A DNA stretch of 64,000 nucleotides from Bombus terrestris (lineage: Eukaryota > Arthropoda > Insecta > Hymenoptera > Apidae): contig NC_063280.1 in assembly GCF_910591885.1 (NCBI RefSeq), forward strand, positions 5,518,001 through 5,582,000, read 5' to 3'. A program made the translations under genes and the position numbers. This document shows, piece by piece, positions 14,501 through 28,584 of the stretch (positions within the stretch are counted from its first letter, which is position 1; every line of letters starts with the position of its first letter). The notes under the pieces were generated by a model. The model saw nothing but the letters and a program-made list of their open reading frames with translations, was not told the DNA's origin and searched no databases.

Positions 14501-16148
14501 GGGGATGGAGTTAAACTCTGCAAAAAACGAAGATTAACCTTTTGTCTACGGTCCGGCACGGTGTTCCTTTGTCCGAGTTGAGCACTCTGTCGCGACACCC
14601 TGTTTCTGTCTCTGCTATAGTCTACCGTTCTCCGTCCTATGAGAGCGTATTCGTGGCAGACCAGCCAGTGCTCGTCCCCCTTCGTCCTTTCGATTCTAGC
14701 TTCCTCCCCCTGACAACCCTTTTGCATACCTCGGCATCGCTACCGTTATCCGCTTTCGCGAGAGCAGGTTCGTGTCCAGCCACTGGTCGGAGCGCTTGCA
14801 ACCCTCCGCGCTTTCGTTCTATCCGCCTTCTCGGTTAGAAAGTTAAATCCTAGGGTTCTGTAAAAGCCGCCTTCCCTTTACCTCGCTGACACTGGCCCTT
14901 TCCTCTAGCTTTTCCCTACACGCAGATTGCGCTCAGAGACACGTGCAAAGCCTTGAAATATTCTGAACGATCCACTGTGAAACATGCCCGGCATCTACTG
15001 ACTCGGCCGCGGTCTACGCCAACCCTTTTCATACCCTTTAGCAATCTCCTTGCTCGTCCAGCCCCTCCTTCTGTCGCTACCATGCGCTTTTTTACCACGA
15101 ACACGGTTTTTACCACGACCCGCAAATGAACTTTTCTGCAGGTAATTTCGATCACTCCACCGCTTTTTTCGCTCGTCGACTAACAAGTATCGCGTATTCG
15201 TCCAGGCTTTGCTTACAATTAGCCGATCTTTGAAGATTGATTAATGAGTAGGATGAAAGCCATTAAGACCACGAATTTGTACGGTAAAGATTGTAACGCG
15301 GGATATATGGACGGTCTGGTCGTTAGGTTAATGTGTCAGTTCTGTCTTTTCACGTCTTTTTACGGTGCATTAGCAGTAAGCGTATTACGAACATTCCGAT
15401 GCGTGTTAATTATAGAAGTTTCGCATTTGTAAATTTTGTCAGTATAAATATGGAGCATGGAACATCAGTTACTGTATAATAGATTAATTGTAATTATTAT
15501 TATAATATAAATTAATAATAATACAACAATTAACAAATACATTAATAATATAATAATTAACAATGCTCTTGTCCCTTTTTATGGAATAATAAGTATGACG
15601 ATAATAGTTTTAAAATATAATTCAAGAAAATTATTTAAATAGTATAGTTTCGTTCGATGATTGGCAATTATTGAAATCGTATTATCTAATGAACAAAGGT
15701 CGTGTATCACCAACAAAATCACGGTGTAACAATGTATTACCAACGACCACAAAAAAGGAGCGTCGGTATTTCTTTTCTAATGTCAATTCGATACTCGGGT
15801 CGCCACTAAAGGCCAAACACGACCACCATCGCATCGACAAGTCCGTGGAGAGTCGAGAAATATTGGAAAGCTTCCTTTGCAGGCGTTCAACGAGCTTGGC
15901 CAACGTCGGTTGCAATTCTCTATTAATCATGCCGCGGTAAATGCTAGAGGTCGTAACTAGTTTCGCCGCGGGCCGACTCTGAATTTCTACCTGCTATCGA
16001 CTTTATAGAATTGCGTTCGCCTTTTAATACTTTCCAAGAGGCAGCGTGATAACGTCCCGTTCACTCTGAATCGTAGCTTGCGCTGAATTATGCGATTATC
16101 GGTCGTTACGACCGATATACTCTCCTACATGCTCTTCTTTCTTTCTCC

Positions 16149-16200
16149 CTCTCTCTCTCTCTCTCTTTCTCTATCTATTCATCTATTTATCTATCTATTT
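16149..16200. repeat. (CT)n then CTAT-type microsatellite
   Basis: Nine CT units are followed by TTCTCTATC and then irregular CTAT/TTAT/TCAT tetranucleotides up to about 16200. This is a compound simple repeat in otherwise gene-free sequence. Confidence 0.85.
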
Positions 16201-19200
16201 CTTCCTCGTTCAGACGGATACACTCTAATCGTGTTGGGGATACGCGAGAAAAGAGGAAGGAAAAAGATATAGGAAAAAGAGAAAAATTGAAGATTTTGAG
16301 CATATCGAGGCAAACAAAAACAAGGAAATTTAAAAGGCTGGAAAAAGACAAAAAATAAACGTCCCGCATTTGTGAAATACTAGCCAGAAAACCGAACGGT
16401 CTTCATAAATCCTGCGCGTAAATCAGTCTTTATGGAGTTCTCCCCTGGGTGGAAGCTATTTGGAGCATGTATGTACGTATATGTGGCAGCGTGGCTACAC
16501 ACGGACGCAGTCATCGCGACGGTGGGACTGGTGAACGCGGTTCACACCTGTGCGCGCCCCTCATCGCGGCGCGTCTTCTACGGCCGAAATGGCGTCATCC
16601 TCCTAGAAACACGACGTCGTTTAAAGCCCTGAGTTAATCGAGGGAACCGGTAATGTCGTTAGAAGTTAACGTAACGATCTCCACGATACTCCTATTCTCT
16701 TTTTCCTTTCTCTTTCTCTAGCTCTTTTTCTCGACTCTAACAGTTGTTCAGAATTCTAATGCGCAATGGTGCAAGTGTTTCTCGAAACAATCTCGGGTTC
16801 ACTTTCCTTGAAATTTGTATACGAAACACACAATCGGAGATTCAAGATTCCCTGGATTCTGAGTTTTTTCAGTTTCGTAGCATCGCGAATATTTATGCAC
16901 GAAACGCGTTCAACGATTGTTATATTTATTAACATTATACACGAGTATTGTAATTAACTTTTATACGCAAGGTAATTCACGTGATGAACGATTTTGTTTA
17001 AAAAAAAAAGGGACACTCTGTCGAAAGTATGACGCTATCCAACACGCTTAATCGCGATTGTATATCATTTTGGACGATAAATGTTTCTCTCAACGGTGAA
17101 TCTCGAAAAGCGTAGATATCGGTCACGGATATCGCGGCGTGATTTATCATCGATTAAACCGACGTAATGCGCCATTGTTACTGAAACGCGCAGTCAGATA
17201 GTTACGTATATGAGGCTATACCAGGATGAGTGAGAGATCCTGGTATTGAGTAGCAATCAGCCGTGCAACTAGAACTCGGTATAGGCGCGCCAAAATGAGC
17301 TATAATACGTGTATTATCATTCCAATCGAGAATTCGATTGTCGCTTCTCTACCGACAACCCAAGGCCCATGTGACGTTCCATAATTCTTGGCGATACCTA
17401 AAATGTCACTGAACGAGCTTAATATAACCTTAAGATAACTTCGAACGAGCTATGGAACTATCCTTCTATGACGTTAAGTGACACATAAATGTTCATAAGA
17501 ATCTCTTTGATCGTGATACTGTAAATTTTCTAATTTTCTACTTGTCACTCTCCTATGAAACTTCTAATTAGTAATTAAAATTTCAAACCACTAGCAAATT
17601 CCTCGCTTCATAGTACGTACATTTTATTTCAACTTTCATTTATTTTTCTAGCAAGAACCTACGTGGATCTTAACTCGAACTACATCCTATCGGATCTAAC
17701 GTTCCATAGTAATTCCTCTTGCTCCTTTTTTATTCATCACGAATCTGTCAAGCTCTAAGATCACTCTACCTCGTTCTACCATCTTCTATACATAGACGTT
17801 TTCTCAAAAGAGAGGCCCTTCCTCTGATCCGGTTTTAAAAGTCGTCGAGATTTATTCTCCCCGATGGTAAGAAACGGGCGGATCAACGTGATAGGAAGAC
17901 GAAAAGAGTACCAAACTCTTTCGAAATTGCGAATACTTACTGGTCCGAGCATCAGTATAGCATCTGCTCACGAGCACGGGACCAAAAACGATTCACGGTC
18001 TTGCAAGCTCACGTCAGTCTGCGTGCGGTACGTGCAGAGGAACGATGTAGGGGAATCGAGTCCGTAAATCTCAGTTGGTCGTCCCTGGAGAACCATGTCT
18101 CAGTCACAGCCCGCGATTGCGCGAGTTAAAGGGTTTCGGTTAGGACACGTACCTGTACACGTAAGCTGCTGTTCATGAGAAATTCTCACGCTGAGACGTC
18201 TGCAGTTCGAGTGTCCTTAACGTGACTTTGATTTGACTGGAGACCGTGAAGTGGCTCTGAACAATGCAGATTATTCGCCACCTTTCTAGAGAATTACCAA
18301 CAGGATTAAAAAATGTGCGTTCATTTGCGTTTAATGAAATTCATTGTTCTATTTAGAGAAAGAAAACGTTTTCGTTCTGTTCGTCACATAAATAAAAGCT
18401 CATTTGCGGGTACAAAACACGCATCTGGTGACAATGATAACTAAGAAAAGTAATGTAACGTTTGAAAGTTTGAATCCTTCTGCAAGTTTAGTTTAATATA
18501 TTCAGAGAAGAGGCTGTTGAAGTTTGCAAAGTCCGTACACATATTTTTAGACATCTACCCAAGTCTTGAACAATCTGTGGATAACCATAGAAATCTTCAA
18601 ATTCTAATCTGTCTTTCGTCAAGTTCTTTCACTTACGCGTTTCTTTCGGTACATTAAGAAACACTTCTTCGAGCATTTACATATCGCCCTTTGACATCGC
18701 GCTCGATTTATCAATTCCGTCAGCGAAGTTTTGTGAATGACAAAAAGAACGATCGTTCGACTACGACCTACGCGTGGAAAAAGTTTCGAATTTTTATACA
18801 AGCACGTATATATATGTACGTGATCGTGTATCCTACCGCGAAATAAACTCGATGAGAGAAACGACGCTGCTTGATACGACGATACAGACCGCGGATACAA
18901 ACAAACGGAACCGATCCGACCATAGTAGCATTTCATTGTACTTTTGAACAACCGGTGTCTGATCTTCCCGATAAACAAGACCGAAGTATTAAAAGATCGA
19001 CAAATGGTAGTAGCATCGAGAACTAATAAAATATACCCGTCGAGTATCATTGGTGCGTCGCGTCGTTTAAACAGGTCAATATTTAAACGCGTCGTAAAAT
19101 ATCATCGCGTGCGCGCTCGTGAACATCCAGCCGTGTTTGATACATTTTAGTTATCATTTTGTATGCGTGTGCCCTATTCTTTTCATGGTACACAGTTTCC

Positions 19201-21780
19201 ACGGTATTCTTTTCCAATCGGTTGAAACAAAATCTATCTTTTCGTGGCTCGTAACAAAAAAGGAATGGGATAGAAATAGGAGGACGGAGAATGAATAGAA
19301 GGTAAAAACAATAAAAGTGGAATTCGAAGAAGCGAGACCGAGGGGTTGAATCTCGATAAACGACAGGCTACGAGAGCTGACGTAGTTGATTAATTCATAC
19401 CGCCTATTTTCAGTGACTGCCTGTTTCGTGGATACAGACGCTTTTGTCTCTATTTTTTGGTCCTTACCGACCAGCATGCTGCCATTTTTGCGCCGCTTGA
19501 TATCGAATCCATTGGTCGTGGATACGGGGGCATCGATTATCGTGTCTCCACCCAACGAAAGGGATCGCTTCTTCCGCGGCCATCTACGCCAATGTAACCC
19601 AGAAACCATGTTAATGTTATCGAATTTATGTCCATCCTTTTCCTCCGTTTCTTCCCTATTTAGAAAACTACGACCGAAGACTTTACTGTTGCGCGCAATG
19701 TTCGAAATAATTTAAATAATTCGACGGCTGAAATTATTACGAAAAGGAACTGCATGATTCTTATCGTTTCATTGATATTGGAAAACGGATAATACGAGTA
19801 ACCCGGTTTATAGTGCGAATAATCGTACCATTCGTTGAATATGTTAAAAACAAAATTCTTTCGCAGAGTTCGCTTTAAATTCTATCTCAGTTTTGAATTC
19901 AATTTTCAGGATAATCAGGACTCGATTTGTAATTAATGCGAGTCGATATCTATTAAGTTAGTAACGGGCAGAAGGTTTTGAGGACGTGGACTAGATTATC
20001 AAACGACTGTCGAAAACTTTGAATCACGTTGAAATTAGCGTCACGATTAATTGAAAGCACGAAATAAAACCGACAACTGTTTTCCCTAGTCTTTATCTAA
20101 TATCGAATTCTCGTTTATAGATGAATTAATAATAATAATGCGTTGCATCGAATACAACCGATTAATGAATTGTTTGTACTTGCCTTAATAGACAGTAAAA
20201 TGCTTTATTAATTAATCGCTCCGCTGATAATTATTGTATGACCACAGTGTTATGCATTTGAAAGCGAAATATTTTCATACGCACGTTGTGCATATAGTTT
20301 CGATAAAAGGGATTTTTATACAGACCGATCACTAATCAAAGATGCGTTAACGTTACGCGTTTAAAAATTACAAAGCCATGGAAACGGAACATAACTATCT
20401 AAGTGAATTCGGTTTCCAACGGATCATTGCGGAAATGAAATATTTTTGTTAATATATAGCTTTTTCAAAGAAACGTCTGATTTTTGGCGCTAGATAAATA
20501 ATTCAGCCGAATATGTATCAAATATTAACCGTTACGTCATATAATATTAACTTAGATCACAGAATATGGTATTAAATATATTGTAATACATGGTATGAAA
20601 CGTATTATAACGTAGCACGAACAATTTACGAAAATAATATCTCTCTCCTTTTCATTTCATGCGATCGCAAGAAAGATATTTTCATTTATTTCTATTCAAT
20701 ATTTCGCCACCGTGTCGCTATATTCCAAGTTCTCACGGAGAAAACTTTTTCGCAGTCCGCAATTAACTTTTCGTCCCTGCGCGACCAATATTAACGAGAC
20801 GAATAGAAAGAAAAAAGAAGAACCGTGGTTTCGGCTCAAAGAACATGATAAGTGAGCCGGCTAAACAAGCGCAGCGTTTGCTTTTCATTATAACTTGTAT
20901 GAGATTAACGCTCGGTCCGTTTATTTACAGCAAACGGGTTTAAATAATACGTAAATTGCCCGCCGCTGCTGTTAATATGACAGACTAATTTTAATCCTAT
21001 CCCCTGTCCCCCCATATCCCGCCATGCCCACGTGTGTGCCCGCCCTCCCTCCTTCCGCCCTTGGTCGAGCATCGACTTTTCCCTCATAATGCAACCGGTG
21101 CCGCTGACCGGTTTGTAAAATATAATAAAGTGTTATCGTTCGTTGTTATGCCGCGCATTACGCGGTTACCGTGCACGTTGGATACATTGAATGTATACAG
21201 GATTGTCGACTAACAGGCAGATATTTCAACGACTCAATTTATTGTCGTAAATTAATCCTTCCGCCGGGCACGATCGATATTACGAAGAAAAAAAGAAGAG
21301 CGATCCTGTGAAATTAATGCGACAGGCGAAGCAACTGTTTGTGTTATTGGCACAAACAGAGTAGGATTTTATCTCGTAATAGCCGTGAAAATCGACGGAG
21401 AAGATAATCAGTCGATCAGGCGGGTGAATTATCGAAATTATCGGATTCCGAAATTACTGTTTTCCAACTTGCATATCATATGATGTTATTATCCGTGAAA
21501 TACAAATCGGACGTGCAAAGGTACATAATTCAGCGTAATAAGCTACAATATTCACCATATCGTACCGAGGAACAGTTGCAGACTTGCCAACCGCAACTTT
21601 AAGTCTTGTTATATCTTATGTATATCGTATATTAAATATCAGAAAGTATATTAGAATAAGTCGTAACACGATAAAGTGTTGCTTCGTTTCATGAAAATTC
21701 CAATTCTATAGAGAACGTCTCTTTCCACTAAAGCTTTCCGCGAAACACCAAATCCGGCTCTCGTTTAGAAACAGGATTCC
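16201..21780. other. No gene seen; two medium open frames on minus
   Basis: The longest frames are 143 codons (18619-19050, minus) and 151 codons (19154-19609, minus); neither shows domain motifs or a convincing exon boundary. A10 lies at 17000-17009. The remainder is AT-leaning, especially 20100-20700. Confidence 0.5.
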
Positions 21781-23300
21781 AAGTGTAATCACGCGTCACG
21801 GAAGGGAAACCCAGCAACGTGGCCAAAACATTGAAACGCAGGAATACAGTTGCTATCGTAACAAAATAATCGTCCTTCCCCTCGGTCACGCTGAGATGGC
21901 ATGCGAGAAACTGGACTGGCTTCGTGGAAACTCAAAGGAAGATGCACGGCTTCCCGCGTTCTCCCGGTGCGCCTCTTTGAGGCTCCGTCACCTTTTGTTG
22001 GCGCGCATCTCCACGGAAGGAAGTGGACAGAAACGAAAGCCGAAGCGGTATAAGTAAGAGTCAAGGAGAGCGATGACGATGCGACTACGACGGTCGGTCA
22101 GGGGAAAGAAAAGGAAAACGCTAAACGCGAGGAGTAGAGGACGAGGTCGAAACTAGACACGGTGAAAAAGGAATATGGGGAAAAGGTAAAGGAGAAAAAA
22201 GAGAAGGTTACCGCGTGCAAGAGAGTTTCTTCTTCGGGTTTGGCTTCGTCCCACAGAAAGCAATTTCTTAACGTAACCTTATCTGCGAGTATAGCTTGCA
22301 CGCCACGTACAGCTCTGTGCAAAGACGCGTATGTGCCAAGCACACAAAGCGGCGCCGACCGACTCGCAACTCACGTGACGAAACAAGAAATATCCTAACC
22401 ACGGATCCGAGGAATAGTAAGAATACCGACTTTCACGAGCTTTCCCTTGATGCGCTCTCTCCCTTTCTTTCTTTCCCTTTCTCTCGCGCGAGTTCATGCA
22501 GCAGTCCTCGTTCCTTTTCTCGTCCCCGGCCGATTTCGCGGCGAATCTCACTCGTTGTTGCACTGTTTACTTTTTCGTAGCACCCTTTTTCGTGCCGATG
22601 CTAACGGTCGTTCCTCCTACACCGTGGGACACTATCAAAGTATACGAACGATCGTCAAACAAAATTTCACGTTCCGCTCGAAATTTATGACGTCTTTGAT
22701 ATGGTATGAAATTTCGTCGGCACAAAAATCCTGATACTCGACTTTTCCCTTTGCCGCAGCGGCAATCGAGAGACTTCGGTAAAATCTCATGGCTGATATT
22801 AGCGAGCAGCTCGATAATGTTGGCCGGTGTAACGTGATTCCAAGAAGAGCCAGAAAAACCCGTAAAAAGCGAGTGCTGTGCACCCTCTCGCATTTATATC
22901 ACGTGAACCGACAATTCTTCCCTTTCTAACCCTTTCTTTCTTTCCTTCTCCCTCCATCTGCCTTTGTGGTTCTCTCTGACTCCTCCTTTCTCTCTCTTTC
23001 TCTCACCCCATCCACCGTTGGTGCCACGGTTTTTTCTACATGTAATTTATCGGCTGGACTCTTTTTTTTCGCCCAACCGCTGCGTTCCTTTACCCCTTTT
23101 CTCTGTCTCTTTCATTCCCGTGCCTTACTCGCATTCGCACCAGCGACGCCGCGACGGGGCGTATAAGCGGTTGGGGGGGAAACGGAGGACGCAGCGATTT
23201 ATAGTAACTGCACCCGCTCTCGTAGAATATTTTTGGCGGAATTTCTACTCTACTTTTTTCATCCAGTGATCTCTATGGAGCCGCGGCTCTTTTCCCCTCG
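21781..23300. other. GC-richer block with purine and pyrimidine tracts
   Basis: A purine-rich run (about 22140-22210) is followed by pyrimidine-rich runs (22440-22490 and 22920-23120). Many overlapping frames of 80-108 codons on both strands follow from this composition bias. There are no recognisable domains. Confidence 0.5.
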
Positions 23301-26300
23301 TATTCAGGAAAACCCTTTTTCGACCCAACGATAAAGCATAAATGGAAGTTTCCCCTTCTCCTCTTCGTTTGGAATAACCACATACAGATATGCATATGCG
23401 TGTTGTACGCGCAGGAAAAATTTACGTTATGGAAAGTTACTAATTATCGAGCTGCGCGAATGAAAAGTTAGCAGCGAAATTCGAACATTATACATTTCTG
23501 AGATAGTAACGCGTATATTAATGTGACCGGACTCAATTTTACAAGAATTACTTCGAAGTATGTGCTTTTGCACAAACATGGTTTCGTCGTGATTAATTTG
23601 TTTTAGGTAAAATCAGAGAACCGATTATTTTAAACTGTTATCCAAGAAAATATTCGGAATTTAAAGTTAAACTACGGAAGTTAAACATCCCGTTCGCGTT
23701 ACATAAACGGGAATAAGGCTCGCGCTGCTTATAATTCACGAAACGTAAAGTTGCCTTCTTTTAAATTAATAATGATTAACGATACGAAATCGCTTGACAC
23801 AGGCTTCGCCTTACCAAGCACACTGCCGTTAAACATTTAACAACCGATAGTCGTGCAACTTCAAATTGCCCACCCTTCGAGTCACGTACTTTACATGAAG
23901 CCTCTATTCGGCCTTTGACCCCCTCGTAAACTTTATCAAGCCAAAATACGCAGGCTATATACCGTCTCAAACTATCTTTAAAGATGCATCGTCGTTAACA
24001 AACCTTTACGTGTTCGCTCGTATTTAAGGCCTATCAAGGTACCATAAATTTATGCTGAAATAATTCAAAGCCACTATCGTTGAAAAAAAATCATTCTTCT
24101 GGTCTGCGAGAAGAATTATAATTGCCGCGTGTATTATCCTCTTTAAACATCTACCGGCGATTCTAATCTTCATCGACATGAAATATATCTTTATATGGCG
24201 TACACGAAACGCAACATTCTGATAAAAACGCGTTCAAAGGCAAACATACATGCTGTTAGCACGATTTAAAGTTTAATCGCGAAACAATAATCCATGCGAA
24301 CATACGAGCGTCGACGTTACACGAGAACGCACGCGAAAGATACGACGTAGATGCGACCAGTTCGACTGACAGTAATGTGGCTGATGCGTATCGTATCGCG
24401 ATACACTTGCTAGGGATAACAAAATAGCATATCAGTGATGATACAGGGCGCATCTCGTTTACGTAGATTGCTCTTCAGAAGCGACGATATGCAAAACAAT
24501 TCGGAGAAGCTATTTTTTAAAACGGTGTGGGTGTTGGAGCCTCGAAGTCTGCAATATGTGAAATGCTTCGCAATTAATGTATACGATATATTGGATGTCG
24601 TAAAATATACAGGGAACAGTTAAAATTGTGCAAATGAACAGAAATTATGTAACAGGCGGGGCGAAATATACGAGAGAATGTAATGTTAATTTATATGACA
24701 GGAGAAATATACGAGGTGCCGATGTGTAAGTAATTTTACTAAAAAGTAGCTGGGGAGCAGCAAAGTTTAAAAGTCGTGCTCAAAATTTTATGTATCGTGT
24801 AAAACTCGTGCAAACGTCGTTTATAATGATGAAAAAGCTCTGTGAACGATAAGCTTCTTTAAAAGAAAAAAATAGAGGGAAAGTTTTTCAAGTTTCGAAA
24901 AAATGCCTGATAAAGCTGAGTATGCTTGAAATGCTTTAATTAAGTGAAGTGGTTCATGTTTCAAACATTTTTCGATATAACCCGCACGTCGAAAGGTACG
25001 GTAATCTCAAACGTTTGCGAATGTCTGGCTACGTACTGTCCGCTACTACTTCCTCGATTGCGCTATTTTCGCAACATTTTCGCGTTTGGAGACCTATTAG
25101 ATTGAAAATTACTTACGTTAAACGACAGACACTAAGCTCTACTAAACTCGAGTAGAAGAAAATACGTGCAGACATAAGCTACGCAAAAAGATTTAATCCA
25201 ACTTGCTTAAGGAATAAAACATCCAAGTTAGAATCTCAATTCGACGAATTCGATCAACTCCGGTTCTTTAGCTCGGCATGAGAACAAAAATTGCTCAACT
25301 CCATAAAAACTTTGAAAGTACACACTACTTTGCCACCGATCCAATCGGAAGCTCTTAACCCCTATACCTTCTATTCAGCACACTTTTCTCGTGGTTCTAA
25401 GAATTCCTTTGTTCAATTAAATTTCGAGAACCGATACCGTGAATACATTTGCGAATAGCTGCTCGTAACTGAGTTAGAACGAAACGGTCTCTATATAATG
25501 CTACGTGTGCCGTGAATAAAGTCGGCAGAATATTGTTTCAAGAGAGGTGAAGGCAAAAGCGAAAAAGGGCGTCTCGTTAGCATGGTGTATTATTTATTGG
25601 AATTATGCGGAATTCCTTATCCTTTTGCGGAACGGAAGCGAAACTACGAGCTAGATGAGACCCGATAAAAATTATTTGCTGGAAAGCCATTCGTAAATGG
25701 AATAAATTTCGCCGCGGCGCGCCGAGTACCTCTATCTAAGAGTACGAAATACAGAGATATTCGTGGCTTTTCTTGGCAACGCGAATGCGCTCGAAAACGC
25801 GAGCTTCTCAGAACGTTCGAACGATTCTGTGCAAACACTACAGACGATGCTTGGCAAACGTTAAGCCGATTCACGAAAACGCGTGAAGGAGCATTCACAC
25901 GATGGTTACTAAAATTTTATATTTAAATAGTACACTTGATAGGATTTCGAGAATTAAATCTTGAGCGATGAGTAGTGTACTTGTCGAGTTTTTTTTTTTT
26001 GTGCATATCGTAACACTTGTAAATTCAGATTTATTACCGCGAGGAATTGTCCATTAATCGTGAAAAGTTTATGTTCCAATTAATAGCATAGAGAACTGAA
26101 ATTCCCATGAGATATAATTTTCATTTACTTCAAATATTTAATGTTCAAAGCTTGGACAAAGAAAATGCAAGATAATTTTGTGTTTCGAAATTTTGTGGCC
26201 TGTACAATTGGTAAGAAATAGTTGTGTTATTAAAGAGATAAAAGAGGCATTAAAATTCACGCGCGTAGAAACGATGCAAAATTAAATTCGAACGATGATT

Positions 26301-28568
26301 TATAAAACATTAAAGATATATCGAATAAAGTTGCACCATTATGTTTTCACGTTCGAAGTATTAAATATCGTGTCCTTTGTCTGTATATCTATTTGCTTTC
26401 TCCTCGCGTCTGTTCTGGCCACTAATCAGACTGTGCGAGAGCATGAATTTGACAGACCGTCGCGTCGAATCGCGGGGAATCGGGACCGTTTCCAATTATT
26501 CCGCCGCGTACACGACCCTTCAAGGCTGATTTACGCGGAATTCAAAACTAATTGGCCGGGCGCATCGTTGTCATCGAAACATCTAATGTTGCCCGAAGTA
26601 ACATGGACCAAAGTATCCCGAATATTCCCAATTTCCGCCTAACCATATTCAATATCCGAATGTTGAAACTTCGGATATCCGCAGTGCGCATTGCCGAAAC
26701 GATCGTATCGATGAACTATTCAAATAATGGTATAACTGTACCTAACGTCCGCCTCGTCCTTTACACGACCAACTTCCCTAATAATTGATAATCGACATTC
26801 CCTGCGCTACAAATTTCACGCGATCCGCCCCGCTGCTCTCCAAACGCGTTAAAGTAATTTCTACCCTTGTTAAGGCGATCAGATGTAACGATGTTTCAAC
26901 GCAGTCGGTTGCTCGTTCGTACCTACGCCGAATTCCCAGAATTATGCACCGTCACGCAAAGAAAAGACGAATTAAATGATTAATGAACCGAGATCGAGCT
27001 TTAAAGATTAATTATCGTTCGATGAATCGATTTAAACGTAATTGCCAATTATCGAAAGATACACGTACTTACTTGTTTCGAGAGAAATTTCGACAAATTC
27101 TTTTCATAATTATCGCGGCATGTTTTTCAAGATTGGTTATTATAAGAAAACTTGCCTACTCACGATGATAAAAAATATTTTACACGACAGGATTTTAATC
27201 TATCAGTAATTCTTAAATGTGACGGAAATAACAAAAGTAACGTGAAATTAACGCAAGCATATCGGTAATACACTCATCCTTTAATAATATATTTTTCATA
27301 ATTGTAATTTCCTTCAGAAATTTTGCCAACATTTTCTTTTTCAATTTCGCTAGACGTTCTATTGAAGCTAATGCAAGAGTTGCGATTCATTGAAACAATG
27401 ACCCGACCATATCCATGTACGATACTTTGTCGAAGTACCAACATCTGCCATGCACATACATGGATGATCGTGTTACAATGACCACGAAATGCAAACATTA
27501 CCAACGAAAATCCTGAACAAAATACGCCAATAGTATGGCGTGCAAATAGGTACCGTGCAACAATGGCGAAAATGCGTGAGATGGTTGAAAAAGAGCCCTC
27601 GCATAATGCGTTTGACAGTATGATTTGTATCGGTGTTTTATAGAAGTACGTAGCTTTTCAACGTTACAAAAGATAATGATCGGAATATGTTTCGAGTAAC
27701 AACAATAAATGCAGCCTGGTTGCGTAAAAAGCCCGCGATCGAACAATTGTCAGCAATCTTGATTTAGGAAGAAATATTCATGCATCGTTTGGAATCTAGA
27801 CGCAGCTAAATTCTATTCTACTGCAATGGGAAAATCACTCCACCCATAAATCAAGATAAATAAAAAGGGAAAAAGAGAGATAAACGCTTGAATGTAAACG
27901 CACTTTACAGCAATCCACGCAACTACGCAATAATTTCGTAATCCTCTAACTCGTAATTCCAACTATTAATGTCTGACCATTGCATAGCTCGACTACTGAA
28001 AAATTGCCAGTTTCACGATAGCGGACGAAGGTGTGCAAAATAATCACGATCGCGTCGAGAGAAATAACTTTCAAGAACGGCCGTTTATTGTACAAGGCAA
28101 GACGTGGCTACGATAGCGTGATCGTTCGAATCGAAACGGTGTGATTTCGAAATTCGCTAGCTGGCTGCTATCCCAGTATAATTGAGTCGTGAGTCGGCTG
28201 GAAAGACGCGAACCCTCGTGTCCAACAATCTACGAGATAACTCGCTTTTAAATATCGCGTGCTTGCTAGTTTACATCGGTTGGCAACCCATTATAACGCG
28301 ATTGTGCTACGTCGTTCGCTATCTTTCTCTGTTTTTCTCTGGGTATCGAGTGCTTTTGATGTCTGACTATATTTGCCGTGTTTCACTGTTGCTAGTAATT
28401 TGCCAAAGTGTGAAAGACGTCTGTTTTAAGCAATTTATGCGAGCCTAGAAACACTATCAAGCACAAAAGTAGTTTTATTCTATTTAACACTCACCCTCGA
28501 TAATGGGACGCTGCGGCTTGTAAGACATGTCTGTAAAGAGAAAGGGATTAATTATTAGTAAAATTAGT
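23301..28568. other. No gene seen; ordinary AT-leaning DNA
   Basis: The longest frame is 115 codons (26295-26642, plus), with a hydrophobic stretch near residues 25-45 but nothing recognisable. The T12 run at 25989 is annotated separately. Confidence 0.5.
25989..26000. repeat. T12 homopolymer
   Basis: Twelve consecutive T in AT-rich gene-free DNA, with no sign of an inserted element around it. Confidence 0.8.
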
Positions 28569-28584
28569 CACGATACGTATCGTG
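28569..28584. other. 16-bp perfect palindrome
   Basis: CACGATACGTATCGTG is its own reverse complement. Symmetry of this kind fits a dimeric DNA-binding protein, but no partner gene is visible. Confidence 0.85.

Larger units (their letters stand above)
9641..16140. other. No gene seen; alternating GC-rich and AT-rich blocks
   Basis: GC-richer blocks occur near 9700-9960, 11000-11450, 12850-13600 and 14300-14900. They carry frames up to 98 codons without recognisable products. The 15450-15660 segment is very AT-rich with AATTAATA-like strings. A purine-rich run lies at about 11475-11600. Confidence 0.5.

Noticed and set aside
18468..18477. GTTTGAATCC, similar to a tRNA T-arm
   Set aside because: No complementary acceptor stem, A-box or anticodon arm can be placed around it.
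18619..19609. Two adjoining minus-strand frames (143 and 151 codons) as one gene
   Set aside because: They are in unrelated low-information sequence with no splice signals linking them and no recognisable domains.
28270..28300. GGTTGGCAACCC resembling the inner part of a mariner terminal repeat
   Set aside because: Only about eight bases match, there is no second inverted copy and no transposase remnant nearby.
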